Source: Numida meleagris (Eukaryota; Chordata; Aves; Galliformes; Numididae). Taken from it: a stretch of 64,000 nt of DNA. The notes under the pieces were generated by a model, which did not search any database, was not told the DNA's origin, and was given only the letters and a program-made list of their open reading frames with translations. The stretch is from NCBI RefSeq assembly GCF_002078875.1, contig NC_034410.1, positions 38,654,145-38,718,144 of the forward strand. Direction: 5' to 3'. The position numbers and the translations under genes were made by a program. This document shows, one piece after another, positions 36,934-49,661 of this stretch (the first letter of the stretch is position 1; each line of letters begins with the position of its first letter).

Positions 36934-37899
36934 TTACGTTTCCTTATATTTGAGTCTCATACAATCAAATAGAGCACTAAAATAAACAGTCATGGAAAAG
37001 ATAGTATGTGTGTTTATTGTTATATACAAGGCAGATAAATTCACGTGCTTGCTATCTATGAGAAAAAGATACATCTTGCATTGTTCCAACTAGAAATAGA
37101 TAAGTTTATATACATTTATCCTCAGTTTAGCCATGGACTTAATACTCACTTCACACTAGCCAAAGTCTGTACAATTATTCCAAATTACTTTGATACTTCT
37201 CAGCTGATTCTGCTATCACACCAATTCTTATTAGCCCTCGTCACCAGGTTATGGTAAGAGCTACAAGAAGGCTTGCTGCTTTATGCATGTTCACAAGCAA
37301 ATACTTTTCTAAGGAACTCAGAGCATTCCTCAATGAAAGGAGCAAGTTAAAAAAAAAAAAAAACCACAACAACAAAACCACAAAAAAACCCTGTCACATT
37401 CTTTTGATCTGAGTTGTGGTATAGGATCATTACATGGAAAAAAAATTATACATGCTTCCTGAAAGATTTAACATTTAATGAATGAACAAATAATGGTCCT
37501 AAACCTAGGATGGAAGGGATGGGAACCTAAATCATCACTTACCAAATAGAATAATGCCCAGTACTCATAAATTAGCCCATTTTTGCTCCAAGCATAGTAA
37601 AAGGATTTCTTCTCATCCCATAAGCATGGGGGAAAAAAAAATCTTTACCCACTAAAGTATTTTCAGCACAAGTCTAACCATAAGCATGAGTAGCACCTTT
37701 TAAAACAGACTCATGACATTTAAGCAACGACTGAGTGAGAAATGTAGAAATGTGCTTTTTTTCCCCCAATTATGTTTTTCTCCCATCCTGCTAACATGTC
37801 ATTTTTCCATTTATATACTACACTCCAATGAAATATCAAATTACACAAAGACCAATAACACCTCTATGTCCAATCCCTCTCCAGCAAGAGATTGCTGAA
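36934..37899. other. Unique AT-rich sequence, no gene seen
   Basis: No gene. It contains an A-rich simple patch at 37349-37388 and a short A run at 37631-37639. Otherwise I see nothing. Confidence 0.4.
37349..37388. repeat. A-rich simple sequence
   Basis: A run of about fifteen A followed by ACAACAAAACCACAAAAAAA. Low-complexity sequence with no adjoining retrocopy. Confidence 0.7.
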
Positions 37900-38460
37900 A
37901 CTTAACAATCCCTGAAAGATCTAGTGACATGTTCCCCAAGCGTCCAAACGTGACACCACGCAGCACCGCAGCCTTGCGTGAGCACAAGCTCCCACCATCC
38001 TGCGGACAATACCTCCGTCTTATCACGCAGGAGGCTCTGGGGTGACCGTTGAGTGCACTCTGATTTTACAAACTGTCATATGGCGAGATAGTGGTGGGTT
38101 TCAATGCCGTCACCTATTCAGTCAGCCCAGATGAACTAGAATCACCATTTCAGTTATATCATAGCTCGGGGCGAGAACATGTCACCCTCTTTATTTCCAG
38201 CTCGGAACAAGCTGCTTAGGCAGATGCTAACTGTGGTCCTCCCTGCCATGTTCTGTAGAGTGGCCTTTGTCTGGGTTAATTGAGCCCCCACTCCATTTAA
38301 TAGGCTGTTGAAGTCTTATTGAAACAGAGCTAGTGCCGCAGGTTAAATACATTGCAGTGCTCTCGTTAATCCCCTCATTAACGGAGCTGTAAAGCTTGTT
38401 GAGAGCTGTGAGTTTGCATATATTATCAGAGAGTTCTTCACTCAAGTGCTATCAATAAAA
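37900..38460. promoter_or_regulatory. Candidate conserved regulatory element with CpG enrichment
   Basis: The left half (37935-38215) holds about 14 CpG dinucleotides in roughly 280 bp, well above its surroundings. The right half is complex unique sequence rich in homeodomain-type sites: GGTTAATTGAG at about 38274-38284, TTAATAGG, and an inverted repeat CGTTAAT-N6-ATTAACG at 38364-38383 that also includes TAATCCC. A TTTGCATAT string of POU type lies at about 38412-38420. No repeat family or open reading frame explains it. This is the texture of vertebrate developmental enhancers, but only cross-species alignment can prove it. Confidence 0.35.
38364..38383. repeat. Inverted repeat CGTTAAT-N6-ATTAACG
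   Basis: Perfect 7-bp arms separated by CCCCTC. Each arm holds a TTAAT/ATTAA core, so two homeodomain-type sites face each other. It sits inside the candidate regulatory block 37900-38460. Confidence 0.75.
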
Positions 38461-41400
38461 TGACAAAGCCAGTTTGCAAATACTGAAATCAACAGTGACA
38501 CAAAGCTAGATACCTTAAAAAAATAAACAAGTTAATAACTGATAAATCTCATTTTCACACTTGGAGGATATAAAAAAAAACAGGTTGAAGAATCTCTTTT
38601 TTATTGGATGAACTTAAAGCATGCATTATACAAACATGATTGCTTTCCTTCTGCAGAGAATGCAAGCAAGAAAAATACCACTTCTTCAACAGGGGCTTTG
38701 GGCTGAAGTTTGGCTGTAGCTGCTGAGAAACAATTTAATGAGCCATGAACAGACTAGTCGCACTTAGCAAGCCCAAAGAAAATGAATGAATTCATAACAT
38801 AAATTAGGAAGTGAACTTACATAAAAAGTACTATGGAGCATACAGAGAAAGCCTCCTATGATCTCCAAAGGAAAAGGAGTCAGAGTGGACCTTGAGGATG
38901 GTTAGGAAAAGTCTTCAGCAAATCAGGGCTCTCTCACATCTGCCAGGAGGGGAGACATGAGGAAGGCTTCCTCTCCAGTACATGCATGGTGGAATATAGC
39001 CGACTGTCCCTCTGCGAAGAAATAGGAATACAGTACTGTTGCTCACTGAGACATGAGGGAGATCTGAGGACTCCTAGCTGGAGAGGCAACCAATAAAATC
39101 AGAACTGTTTGGAGGCCAAAATCTCTGGTGCTCACATCTTAGAGTACTTTGCAGTGGTCAGGTGAGGACAATCAGTAGCCTCCTGAGTTCATGCTTTTCC
39201 TAATACTGATCTGAAGCAGCATTCTTCCTTATAATGAGGGACCCAGAACGATCTGAAAACATCCCTTTGTGCACTGTCACCTCAATCTTGTATCTGCATG
39301 GTAGGCATGACTCTTGGCAGACCACAGTGCCATAGAGAAGGCCATAAGTAAAATGTCCTCAGTTCATGTTCATAATGTTCATACCCAGCAGGGTAGTTTC
39401 TGAAACACGATATCCACAGAGGATTCCTCTATAGATAACTCTCAGAAGTTCATTTTCTAAAGCTTATGTTCATGCCTTTACTTGTCCCATATTTTCAACT
39501 TTGTGCTCTAATTTGCTGGCCTACGAGGAAACTTGATCCACATTCTTTTCCTTTTCCTTCCTACATAAATAGTTATAATTCTGATTAAGGCCTCTTTTTT
39601 AAACCCTGGAATAAAGCGCAGACAAATTTTGCAAATCTACATTAAGAGTCTACCGCAATGCACATGGAACTGCAAGTAGACCACACAGTGATTTTAGTAC
39701 AGGCTACTCATTACAGGATAATGAGAACAGTGTCTTCAAGAGCACTTTTAAAACTTTACTCTTAACATTTTCTTCTAAGAATGAGTCCTGTGCCCTTCTT
39801 GAATACTTTTTTTTAGCTAACAAAGGCTCTATACTGTCACTTTTTTTCTACTGTGGTTTGAAGTTCTTCCTTTTCATATTTGGAAACAATTATAAAGTTG
39901 ATTTTTTTTTTGAAAATATGTTAAAAAATATTTTTTGGGTTTTTCATTATGCTTATTATAATTAGTAGCCAGTAACAGTGTATCATGTTGTATCCAGGGA
40001 AGAGCAGAACATGGCTTCTGCAGGCTGTTCTATTATTCCCTTTTGAATTCCACATACTGTCCTGTTTGTGGTGCCTGCTATTTCTTTTTTCTTTAAAGCA
40101 ACCCTTATAACAATGTGGAAACACAGATGCAAACTCTCAAGGTTCAAAGTTAGAAGAGAGAAAGTACCAGAACTTAACAACAGTCCACTGAAATGATACA
40201 AAACTGGCCAAAGTTAGTCCCCTTTGTTTTATCTCAGAGCTTAAAAAAATGATTTTATTTGGTAATACGTTTGTCTTTACCATAATAGCAATATAAATGG
40301 CAATTTTTGTCCAGCACAGAAAAGAAAGAAAAAAATTTGAAGTGATGACTCACATGGAAACAAGGGTCCCTCACTACCTGGCATAATGGGTAGGAGTTGC
40401 TAGTTCCCATTCCAGCTTATAGAACTGCTGTCAAATAAGGAATTTCATTCCTTTCTATGGTAAGTATACAATTCAATAGTATTTATATTAATAATTAAAG
40501 CCTTTTCGTAGCAGCAAGTGACTTCTCAGAACATTTGCCAGAATTTGCAGTTCTTGAACAAAATGGGAGTGTTAGTGAATGTAAACCAACAATATTATTT
40601 AATGGAATTTCCTGAGCTTCCTTCTACTAGTTGTCTCATGAAAATATTCCACCAGAAACATTTTTCACTGGTTATTTCAAATTTGAGCCTGTAGGCAGGC
40701 AATGGCTGAAAAAATACACTGCTGCAAGCAAAGGTCCAATGAATGACTGTCCATCTGTACAAAGCTTGCTTTGCTCCCCATGGATCTAAAATGGCACCTG
40801 TTAAGCAACACGCAGATGGGTTTTATGTTTGCCAGTTGATCTAAATACGGACTGTCTTATTGATGGTGATCCTTGGCTGGCCATAGAGCTAAAAAAAAAA
40901 AAAAAAAAGGAAAATCTTGGCATAAGAACACAATTTAGTTTTTAAAATATTTAGTTTCTTAGATTTGAGTAAAATGACTTTTTATTCAATTTTTGTTTAG
41001 CAACAGGCAAAGAAGCAAACTGGGATTTGATCTGAAGAGATGAATACCTAGCATTAATCAATAACACAGCTTGTGAGTATTTCAGAAAAATCTCTTCTAC
41101 CCGCAACTTCCCATTGAGGCTACAAGCAAGGAGTATTGACTGTTTGCCTTCATCTAATCCACATCACCCTCCGGTCTAGAGAAGCTCATGTGATATGATA
41201 TCTCTTCAGTGTTGTGTTCAGCTGTCAGACAGTAATGCTTTATTGCTCAGGATCTACTCATTCACCCAGTTAACATTCAGTTTTCCATTGTACACAGTTC
41301 CCATAATCTCACTACTAGCAAACAATCATCCACACTATTCAGTGCTATGCTTTAGCTAAGCAACAGGGATTTGAAGGCAAAGGTAATGTGATCCCTTTTC

Positions 41401-43320
41401 CTTTTAGTCAGTCAAAACGAGTCTTTACTAGGAAGAGTCTGACTGACAGAAGAATAAACTGATTCTTTAGTTCACAGGTAAACATAGTATAAACTTTTCT
41501 ACATCTTTGTTTCTTTAATTTGTGTGCGTGTCAGGAGTTGCCAGGAGTAAATTTTCCTGGTAGTAGTAGTGGAGGATATCTGTTTCATGTAGCATTCTCA
41601 TTTCACAATAGCAATCCTTACCTCTTTCTATCAAAATCTCTGGTAAGTACTAATATCCTCACTTGCTCTCTGCAAGCAGAAAAGGCAAATTTTTTTTCAG
41701 ACTTGACATAAGTATATGTTGAAGTGTGCTAATTGGATATAATTTATAATCTTTTTAAAAGAATGGTATTTTTTTTTGTAAAGTGTGTTTTTGTTGTTGC
41801 TGTTGTTTAGAGATTGTTGTAGCTAATGCTCTATTTCTACACAGAGTTCAAGAAAGAGGCTTGTTTAGACCACATTCAAGCATAGAATTTCAAGAATTAG
41901 GATTACTTTTCTGTGTAGCCCAGAGTCTCATTTTTGGATAAGCAGTTCTTTGACAGTTCAAGATCTTTTTAGCTTTTTTAGTCATTTTTTCCCATTCTCT
42001 TATTACGAGGACTCCAAATAATTTTTGTATGTTCTTCAGGAACACTGAAAAAGCTGTGGCCACTTAATAATGAGCCTCAAACAGCTGATTTTACACATTA
42101 GAAAGAGAAGAATTCCCATGCTGTATGAAACTTAGTATCTACCATACATTCAAAAAAAAAGAAAAACAACACCCACTCATCCACCAGACCAACAGAAAAA
42201 TCCAGCACTATTTAAAGAAAATCACCATGGAATAATGAAGTATAAAGCATTAATGTTAGAACAATTATTACAGTACTTTTGTCCCTCCAGAGGGAAAGTA
42301 ACCTGGTGCACTGTTTAGAACATAGAAACATAACTCTCTGCTAAGTATTTTCCATAAAGGAAAAAATATTCTGATGATATTGGCTGAGTGTGGACTGCAG
42401 TTTCAAAGAGAGGCTTAAAAGTAATATAAACAGCTACATATACACAGCTACTTGAGTTTCTAATTCCCTATGGGCAGTTTGAAATTTCCAAGCATTATGA
42501 TGAATGAATTTGCCTAGACAGTACTCGGGATTAAGTGATTTGCTTCTTACAGCATTTGAGTTATCTCAGACAACTCAATTGAGAGATATGACACTGCCTT
42601 ACATAAGATATGAGATGAACGTGTTTCTAAACATGATTTTCCCTCTAATGTGATTATTTTTTGGCCTATATATTGAAAAACGAACAACTGGGAAAAAAAA
42701 AAAAAGCATGAAGGAAAGTGAATTAATGAAGTACCAGGTCTTCACTTTTGATATACTACTTGCTGGCTCTATAATGAAATGTGTGTTGACCACTTGTACG
42801 GGAGAAGATCAATGCAAATAATTTGTCTTGTCATTTATTATGGAAGCCACACAATGATCTGCATTGACTGAAATGCCAAAAAAATAGGGACAACAAATTT
42901 TTAACTGCTCCTAGCCAGGTACTTCTCCATACCTCAGGGCCCCAGCAGAGCCTGTTGCATCAGCTCAGCACAGAATATGACAAGACCTTGACTCCTTATC
43001 TCTCCATTTCACTTGAGCAAATGTGTTAATAGATCTAATGCCATCTTATTTTCTCACTTTGGTTCGACAGAAGGTGACCAGACAACGAGTGTGAGGTCAT
43101 TTTGGAAAGAGAAGGACCGCTGAGGTGAGGGTCATTCAAAAGGCAAGGTGCAAGAGTTCAGGATCTTGCCTCCTGGGAAAACCAAAGTTTTCACTCTGAT
43201 CTCTACATTTTTGCAAATTCCTTGTCACAAGTTTTATCTCCACCTTTTTAGCCCGTTTGTCTTCCCTGCTAGAGATCATCTTTCCCTAGCTTTGCGGATA
43301 GAGAAAAATGCCCAAAATTT
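38461..43320. other. Unique AT-rich sequence, no gene seen
   Basis: About 4.9 kb with no recognisable gene. There is a T-rich patch at 39901-39911 and an A18 run at 40891-40908. The part near 39230-39260 has a faint resemblance to antisense CR1, but it is too weak to annotate. Confidence 0.4.
40891..40908. repeat. A18 homopolymer
   Basis: Eighteen consecutive A. There is no recognisable retrocopy upstream, so it is called simple sequence. Confidence 0.85.
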
Positions 43321-43752
43321 CACAGAACCACAGAATTGTTGATGTTGGAAAGGACCTCTGGAGGCCATCTGGTCCAATCCCTGCTCAGTCAAGGATACCC
43401 AGTATAGGTTGTCCAGGCCCACGTCTAGGTGACTTTTCTTGCTCTCCAAGGAGGAGGCTCTACAACCTCTCTGGGCATCTTGTGCGAGCCACCCACACAC
43501 TAAAGAAATGCTTCCTGATGTTCAGTGGCAACTTCCTGTGTTTCAGTTTGTGCCCATTACCTCTTGTATTGACACTGGGCACCACTGAAGAGCCTGACTC
43601 TCTGTATGGCTGTGCCAGGTGTTTTGCTCGCCCTGAATGTCCGTCCCCTGCTCCAGGCAGAAAAGTTGCAGCTCTCATAGGAGAGGTGCTCCAGACCCTT
43701 CATTATCTTGGTTGCCCTGTGTTGGACTCTTTCCAGTTTGTCCATGCTTTCT
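43321..43752 (-). mobile_element. CR1 retroposon, minus strand, 3' end present
   Basis: About 430 bp. On the minus strand it begins with a reverse transcriptase C-terminal piece (readable string KLERVQHRATKIMKGLEHLS, from the part near 43750-43680). It then runs through the 3' untranslated part and ends at about 43321, where the plus strand reads CACAGAACCACAGAATTG, a degenerate form of the CR1 terminal repeat. The subfamily differs from the 29808 copy: it has GGACCTCTGGAGGCCATCTG in place of the CTTCCAACCC-type tail. The coding part has frame breaks. The 148-codon plus-strand frame at 43308-43754 is its antisense shadow. Confidence 0.9.
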
Positions 43753-45217
43753 AGGATGTCAATTTGCAAAAAAACATGCAGTTGCGCCTAGAGAAATACA
43801 CAATGTAAGTGCAGGGTGACACCATTTCTGCCTGCCATCATTGTATGCAATTGTCTGCCTCTTCTTCAGATGTAAACCCACTTTCCTCTGTGAACTAGAG
43901 AGGCTCAAAATTGCTGTAGCGTGTCCTAACTGCTTACAGCTGCAAATGAAAGAGCTGCTGCTGTAGCTGGACAGCCATAGGGGACGATATAATGCATTGT
44001 GCTACTGTTCTCCTAGACAGGTGTTGTAATTAGAGTTGCATGGGAGTTTCACAGCAGTTGCATCTCAGACAGGATCCACCGGGGATGGATCTGCTCATTT
44101 GAGAGTCAACTTTTTCAGCAGATTTGGCTCAGTTAATAATTGACTCTCAGATGAAACATGAAAAGGTGAATAATCCCCAGTTGTCTGCAACAAACTCTTA
44201 CTTCTACTCCTCGTTTTGCTTACTGCACATTCCTGATATCTCATCTTATTCTGAGCTCCTGTATATTGAGGTGTGCGCCCAGAAGAGTAAGCTCTACAGA
44301 CTCATTTCCAGATGCACTGGAAAAGTCAAGGTAGATTCTTCGCTGTAGTAAGTAATGCTTCTTTGATCTGAAAGTGGTAGACTGGGTCAGAGTAAGCATT
44401 CAGGACTCAATCTGTTCTAAATCTTGCAGAAAACAAAAGACTTCTGAGTGCAGCAACCATCCTCCATGTGCAAACACTCACCATCCCAGGAGCAGGAAGA
44501 CTGGCCATTTTGTAAGAGTGCCAAAAAGACAGAAGGCCATCTGGTGCTATAGACTAATCTAACAGCACTGAAGTCAGTACAGACTGGTTAGTATATAGTA
44601 CATAAGGTTCTCTTGCAGACAGATTAGACTCCATAGCCAAGAGAGACTGGACATTACCTTATCTGTGCTAGAGAAGCAAGCACTAACAAGCTGGCAATGT
44701 GGCCTTCAGAAGGACCAGAGTCAGAAGCTGATAACAGATTTGTTTGGGATTAAGAACTTTGGTAAAGAATGTGGTTGAATGTGTTGGACTCGCTTACAAA
44801 TCAGCACGTATAAATTCCTGCCTGGTATAACTTAGGACTGGTGTTAACATTTGTACAGATAGTTTGCGGGAGTATAAAGATCTTATGAAGAGAATAGGAA
44901 AATAAAGGGAGGATACTGTGGGAATCAAATGGAAAGAGTACAGGTTAGTGCTAACACATGCAGTCATACAAATATAACCCATATCTCAGTGGTGTGTTGT
45001 ATTTGTTGCATTAAATATGATGGTGTTATATGCTTATATGAACGTACTTTGTTCAAATCCTTCATACAGAGCAATGAAATAAGTTAAGCAGGCATGCAAA
45101 AGGAGAAGGAGGAGGAGGAGGAGAAGGAAAAGACAAAGTTGTTGCACAGATCAAAATATAGTGAAGTAGTAAGAAACCAAAAGCAAGAAAAATGGTTGCT
45201 ATGGCATTAGGTTATCC
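43753..45217. other. Unique sequence with a GGA-rich patch
   Basis: No gene seen. A purine-rich simple patch (AGGAGAAGGAGGAGG and similar) lies at 45100-45132. Confidence 0.4.
45100..45132. repeat. GGA/GAA purine-rich simple repeat
   Basis: About five GGA-type units followed by GAGAAGGAAAAG. An all-purine strand of this kind is low-complexity sequence. Confidence 0.75.
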
Positions 45218-45300
45218 ATGGTGTGCCACTAGGTTCCATTCTAGGGCATCTGTCGTTTATCGACTATCTGGAAAGAGTTTTACTGACATTCCAGATGTGT
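45218..45300 (+). pseudogene. Old LINE (CR1/L3-like) reverse transcriptase relic
   Basis: Translating from about 45218 gives HGVPLGSILGHLSFIDYL, which lines up with the LINE reverse transcriptase motif GVPQGSILGPLLF-x-x-Y-I-N-D. Ten or more of the characteristic positions (G, V, P, G, S, I, L, G, L, F) are kept. Downstream sequence to about 45450 quickly loses frame and has several stops. It is probably a very old CR1/L3 copy whose other parts can no longer be recognised. The match is short, so chance similarity cannot be excluded. Confidence 0.38.
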
Positions 45301-48300
45301 TTAAGTTGATCAAGATCAGAGAAGCTATGAAAAACTTTGGAGGCCTTAAGCAAGTTGAGTGAATAGAAAATATGATGGCAGATGAAACCAGATGCTGGCA
45401 AATATCTTTAGCACACTTTAAAGGAAATCACTGGAACTGCTCGCTTTCGTACGTTCTAAAGTGACTGTCTCAGAAAAAGACTCAACCAAAACAGTGCACA
45501 CATCGAAAAAGACCATTACTCATGAAAAAGTGGTGGTGGAAAAAGTAAACACTTACTGAACTATGCAAGAAACATATATATATATATATATACTGTAATT
45601 TAATTAACTGAATCAATGAGTTCTCTAGAATACTGTGCACAATCTTAACTAACCTTATCAAAAAGGGCTCAGAAGAATTAGCTGAAATAAAAATTAGTAG
45701 AAACTCACTGAAAGACTCTCCTGTGTTTGCCTTATGCAGAAGTGGGGACACAAGAAAAGAATCACAATAATAAATTGTGTGCTTTCAATTCACTAACAAG
45801 AAAGCATTCACTGAAACAGAAATATAGTGGCACTTTCAAGTGGCAATAGGAAAATCTGCACTCAAAGCACAATTAGCTTACGGACTCCTTGTAGTGGAAT
45901 TTCATTACAGCAAAAGATTTAGGTAAATTCAAAAAGGTTAGATATATATGTGGTAATGAGATTATAGAATTATACTGTTGAATATTAAGCATCACATAAT
46001 AATTTCAGATACACATGTCAACCAGCAGTTAGAGCTTTTGGAAGCACACCCTTCTACACAGACTGCCAACTCCTTGGCAATATACTGCCAGGTTTCTTGC
46101 TCTTTCTTTAAGATATCTTGTACTAGCTAGTCTTCAAGGTAGGACAATATGCTTTTGATGCGATTTACTCTGGATGTTGCTATGGGTAATTATTGGGATA
46201 GTAATAATTAGTACTGTATAGAATAAATATTGTCATTGAATCTCTATATTGAACAGTTTTATTTTAAAACTTTGCTACTTCATCTATTTTCACCTATTTT
46301 TAACTAGAAACTGAAAGTAAGGAAATCGAAATAATAGAACCCTTTTCTGCCTCATTAGATTTCTGATTTTGTGCAGAAGTGTTATCAATTCCATTTTCCC
46401 TGATTGAGCTTAAAGTGGTGAAGATGCTGATTATAATCAATATTTCTTAGAACATTAAAGTGTTACTAACAAAAGAAGATATCTACTTATTTCTTTACTC
46501 ATTCACAAATGCCCTCATAGTTACCAGCTAGAGCAATAGTCGAGACACAAGCCCCATTTTATACTTGGAAGCAGAGTATCATGCTGAAGAACCAATCGCT
46601 TCTAGGAAGTCATTCAGAAAGCCCATCAGATAGTCCTTTGTTTTTAATCAAGTGTACATATAATTCTGTAGACTTTTCATACTGCAGCCACTGCTTCCCA
46701 GGTTGTTATACAACCTACTGTTGATGCCAGTATGTGCTAGTAGCCTTCTACTGATTCAGCATACTTCAGGTGTCCCACACTTCTTAGTTCTTGCAAGTTC
46801 AACATGTCTTCTAGTCTCCAGAACATCCTCAGGAAACACTCTCAGCACTTAATTTTCATTGGTTTGTACATAGTTAATATCTACCGTTAATGTAGATTTA
46901 TGAGAAGGAACTGATTCAATCAGTCCTACCTTTAATTTTGAGTTGAGGCTTATGTGTGGAATCAGCACATAAATTCCAGTTCAGCAACTTCTTTTTCCTG
47001 TGTAGGAAACTTATTCTTCCCACATGCATTAATGAACTGTGGATGTAAGCCAGAGAATAAATGAATCAGCTGAGTTGGTGGAGCATTTTAGTGAGACAAA
47101 ATCCAAGTTTTCTTTAGAAAGTTGTGTTCATGTCATATCTTTCAGATCTGTGTCATTAACATTTAGCCAAGACTCCTGTTGTACAATACATTCTATAGCT
47201 CAAATTTTTACAGTCACAACTTCAGGAGGCTTCAGTGAAGTCACATATAAGTCAATATACGTTTATTTTTGTCATACCACATACAGTCATGTAGCACATT
47301 CAACAGTTCCAGTCCTAACTCCACAGTGCAGTTCAAAATAACGGAGATATCGAAATATATTAAAACCACTAATTTTTGCCATCAGCTTGGGTTTTATGTT
47401 GTGCCCTGCTTTAAATTTCACTGCAATCACTGAGACCTTTCTTATATTTTACTACATTATTTCGGATAATAACTATTAAGTCAACAGATATGTAGCATTT
47501 TTTTTCAGTATGTGTTATAAACACTGTGGTTCCTGTTCATTTTGCTTTTACCTAGAAGCAGAACTGCATACTTTATCCTACCAGAGATTATATTAACCAG
47601 TGGGTGCCACTGTACACCAGACGGAAGTATTGGAAACAGATAAAAAAGAACAGCAGAAAACTGAGGAATGTAGTCAAAATTCTTATTCGTATGTGAGTGA
47701 TATTATTCCTTTAGAAGTAAAACTTTTTCTGTAACTGCTAGCAAACACAATGGCCAGCAAGATGAAATTCCTGATTAATGATAACTTAACTTTCCTTGAA
47801 ATGAATCTCATTATAGCTTTTTTCACTTCTATTTTACTCATGGTTAATTGGATTTACAGAAAATAAAAATATAATCATTCAGATGTGTTTTTACTTCACA
47901 GATTTAATACAATCCCTGAGCAGATCACTTCACAAAAATGGGAAAAATTTAAGGAGTCAAAAAATGTCACATTTAATCATGACTGTCAAGATAGCAGTGG
48001 AGAGATACATTACTCCAAAGTTACTAAGACAAAATTATATGCATTGCATATTGCTTAAAAAAAGTTATATTCTAAGCTAGTCTGATATGAACCCAGAGCA
48101 CTCTGCTGGAGTTATGTTGGTGTAAACCTGTAGAGATTGAAATCCAGATCTGTCCCAAAACATATCTTTCATGCTGTAATTTTCTGAAGAGTAAGTTCTG
48201 AAACAATATACACTGGAATAAACAAGAAAATAACTCAAACATTATCAGGAGAGTTATTTATGATACACAGCTACAGGAATGAAACCAGAGCCCTGTCCTC

Positions 48301-49661
48301 AGAATTACAATTCCTCCTGCTGAGTCTCTTTTCTTGGGATGGAAACAGATGGTTGATGTATCAAGGCCAGATTTTAATCTCAGCTGCAATCATGTAAGTC
48401 TGAAGCTGTTTTGCTGTAGACTTTGCAGGGGCTTGCTTTCACAATAGAAAGTGGTCAGTGGCTTAAGGTATTCCCAATACCCAGCTTGTTTTCATCGGCA
48501 TGCTATCCCTCCAGGGATTTGGGTCAAAATAAAACAATTAATAAAACATGACTTTTTCAACTTGGATTAATTCCCTGATTTAAACTAAAAACTGATGCCC
48601 AACCACTTGCACCAGCACAACTTGGAGGGTGATGTCCCATGACAAACACCAGAGCAACTGGAATGGGAATACTATGTAGTCAACAAATATGAAACTGCAG
48701 TCTCAGGAGGTTACCAATATCAGAGAACTAAAACAATGATGTAAAGCAAGCACTCTGGTCAGGAAATGGGGAGAGCAATTTAGAGTTTACTTGGATAAGA
48801 TAGAGGCTTTTAAATTGTATACATGTGATGGAATTTGTTAAGGCCTAGAGCTTATGGAGAATTTGATAAAATAATTTAAAGCTGTTAGCAACTATTATTT
48901 ACAGCCTCAAGGATACAAGAGGTTCTAAAGAACTGGAAGAGAAAAAAGCAATAGCCAGGTAACATTTGTTAGATTAAGTCAGGCCAGGTCAACCTGATTT
49001 CTGACTATGATAAGTAACAGGACTTATATCAAGAAGAGAACTATCACTCATGCTATAATTAACCTTCACTTCCATTTTGTCACTATTTTCCGTGACAATC
49101 TCATAAGTCACAGTGGGTAATATGCCCTGGATAGCTACCTGCTAGATGGACGTGCTTAGAATTTAGTTTTCAGTGTTCAAAACTGGAACACAAAATGACG
49201 ATTCCATATGTAAAATAGCAAAAAACCAAACCATCAACATTGCAGAGATGTCTATTTCAACATTATCATATGGGAGAAATATTTCAATTTTGTCAGGAGC
49301 TAGAAAAAACAGACTTTCTTTATATTACTTCAAATTGTGACAGATACAATGACTAACAAACTGACAGCTACACTTCCTGTGTTTGTCCAACTGGCATTTC
49401 TTTTTTTCCTGGCGTGTAATTCAGCTGCTGTAGAAGTGTGCCATTTCTGGCATTGCTTATCTGTTGCTGGTATGGCATCAATCACATCCCAAGGGAATCC
49501 AGAAGGAAAGAACAAAAAGATCCACAACATAATAGTAGGACTTCTGCTCCTTCCACAGCCACTTAAAATTCATGTTTTAAGCAATAATTGAACTGACATA
49601 TTGCAGTGTATTTCTCTTAACAGCCGGAATATTCTTGGTTATATAAAAAGTAGCTATGTGT
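45301..49661. other. Unique AT-rich sequence, no gene seen
   Basis: About 4.4 kb without a gene or a clear interspersed repeat. It contains the AT microsatellite at 45574-45592. Open frames are up to 100 codons (47039-47341), with no family features. Confidence 0.4.
45574..45592. repeat. AT dinucleotide microsatellite
   Basis: About nine and a half uninterrupted AT units. Confidence 0.9.

Noticed and set aside
39220..39300. Faint resemblance to antisense CR1 (GAGGGACCCAGAAC)
   Set aside because: Only one short string matches and no CR1 order could be followed on either side.
43308..43754. 148-codon plus-strand open frame
   Set aside because: It is the antisense reading of a CR1 copy on the minus strand.
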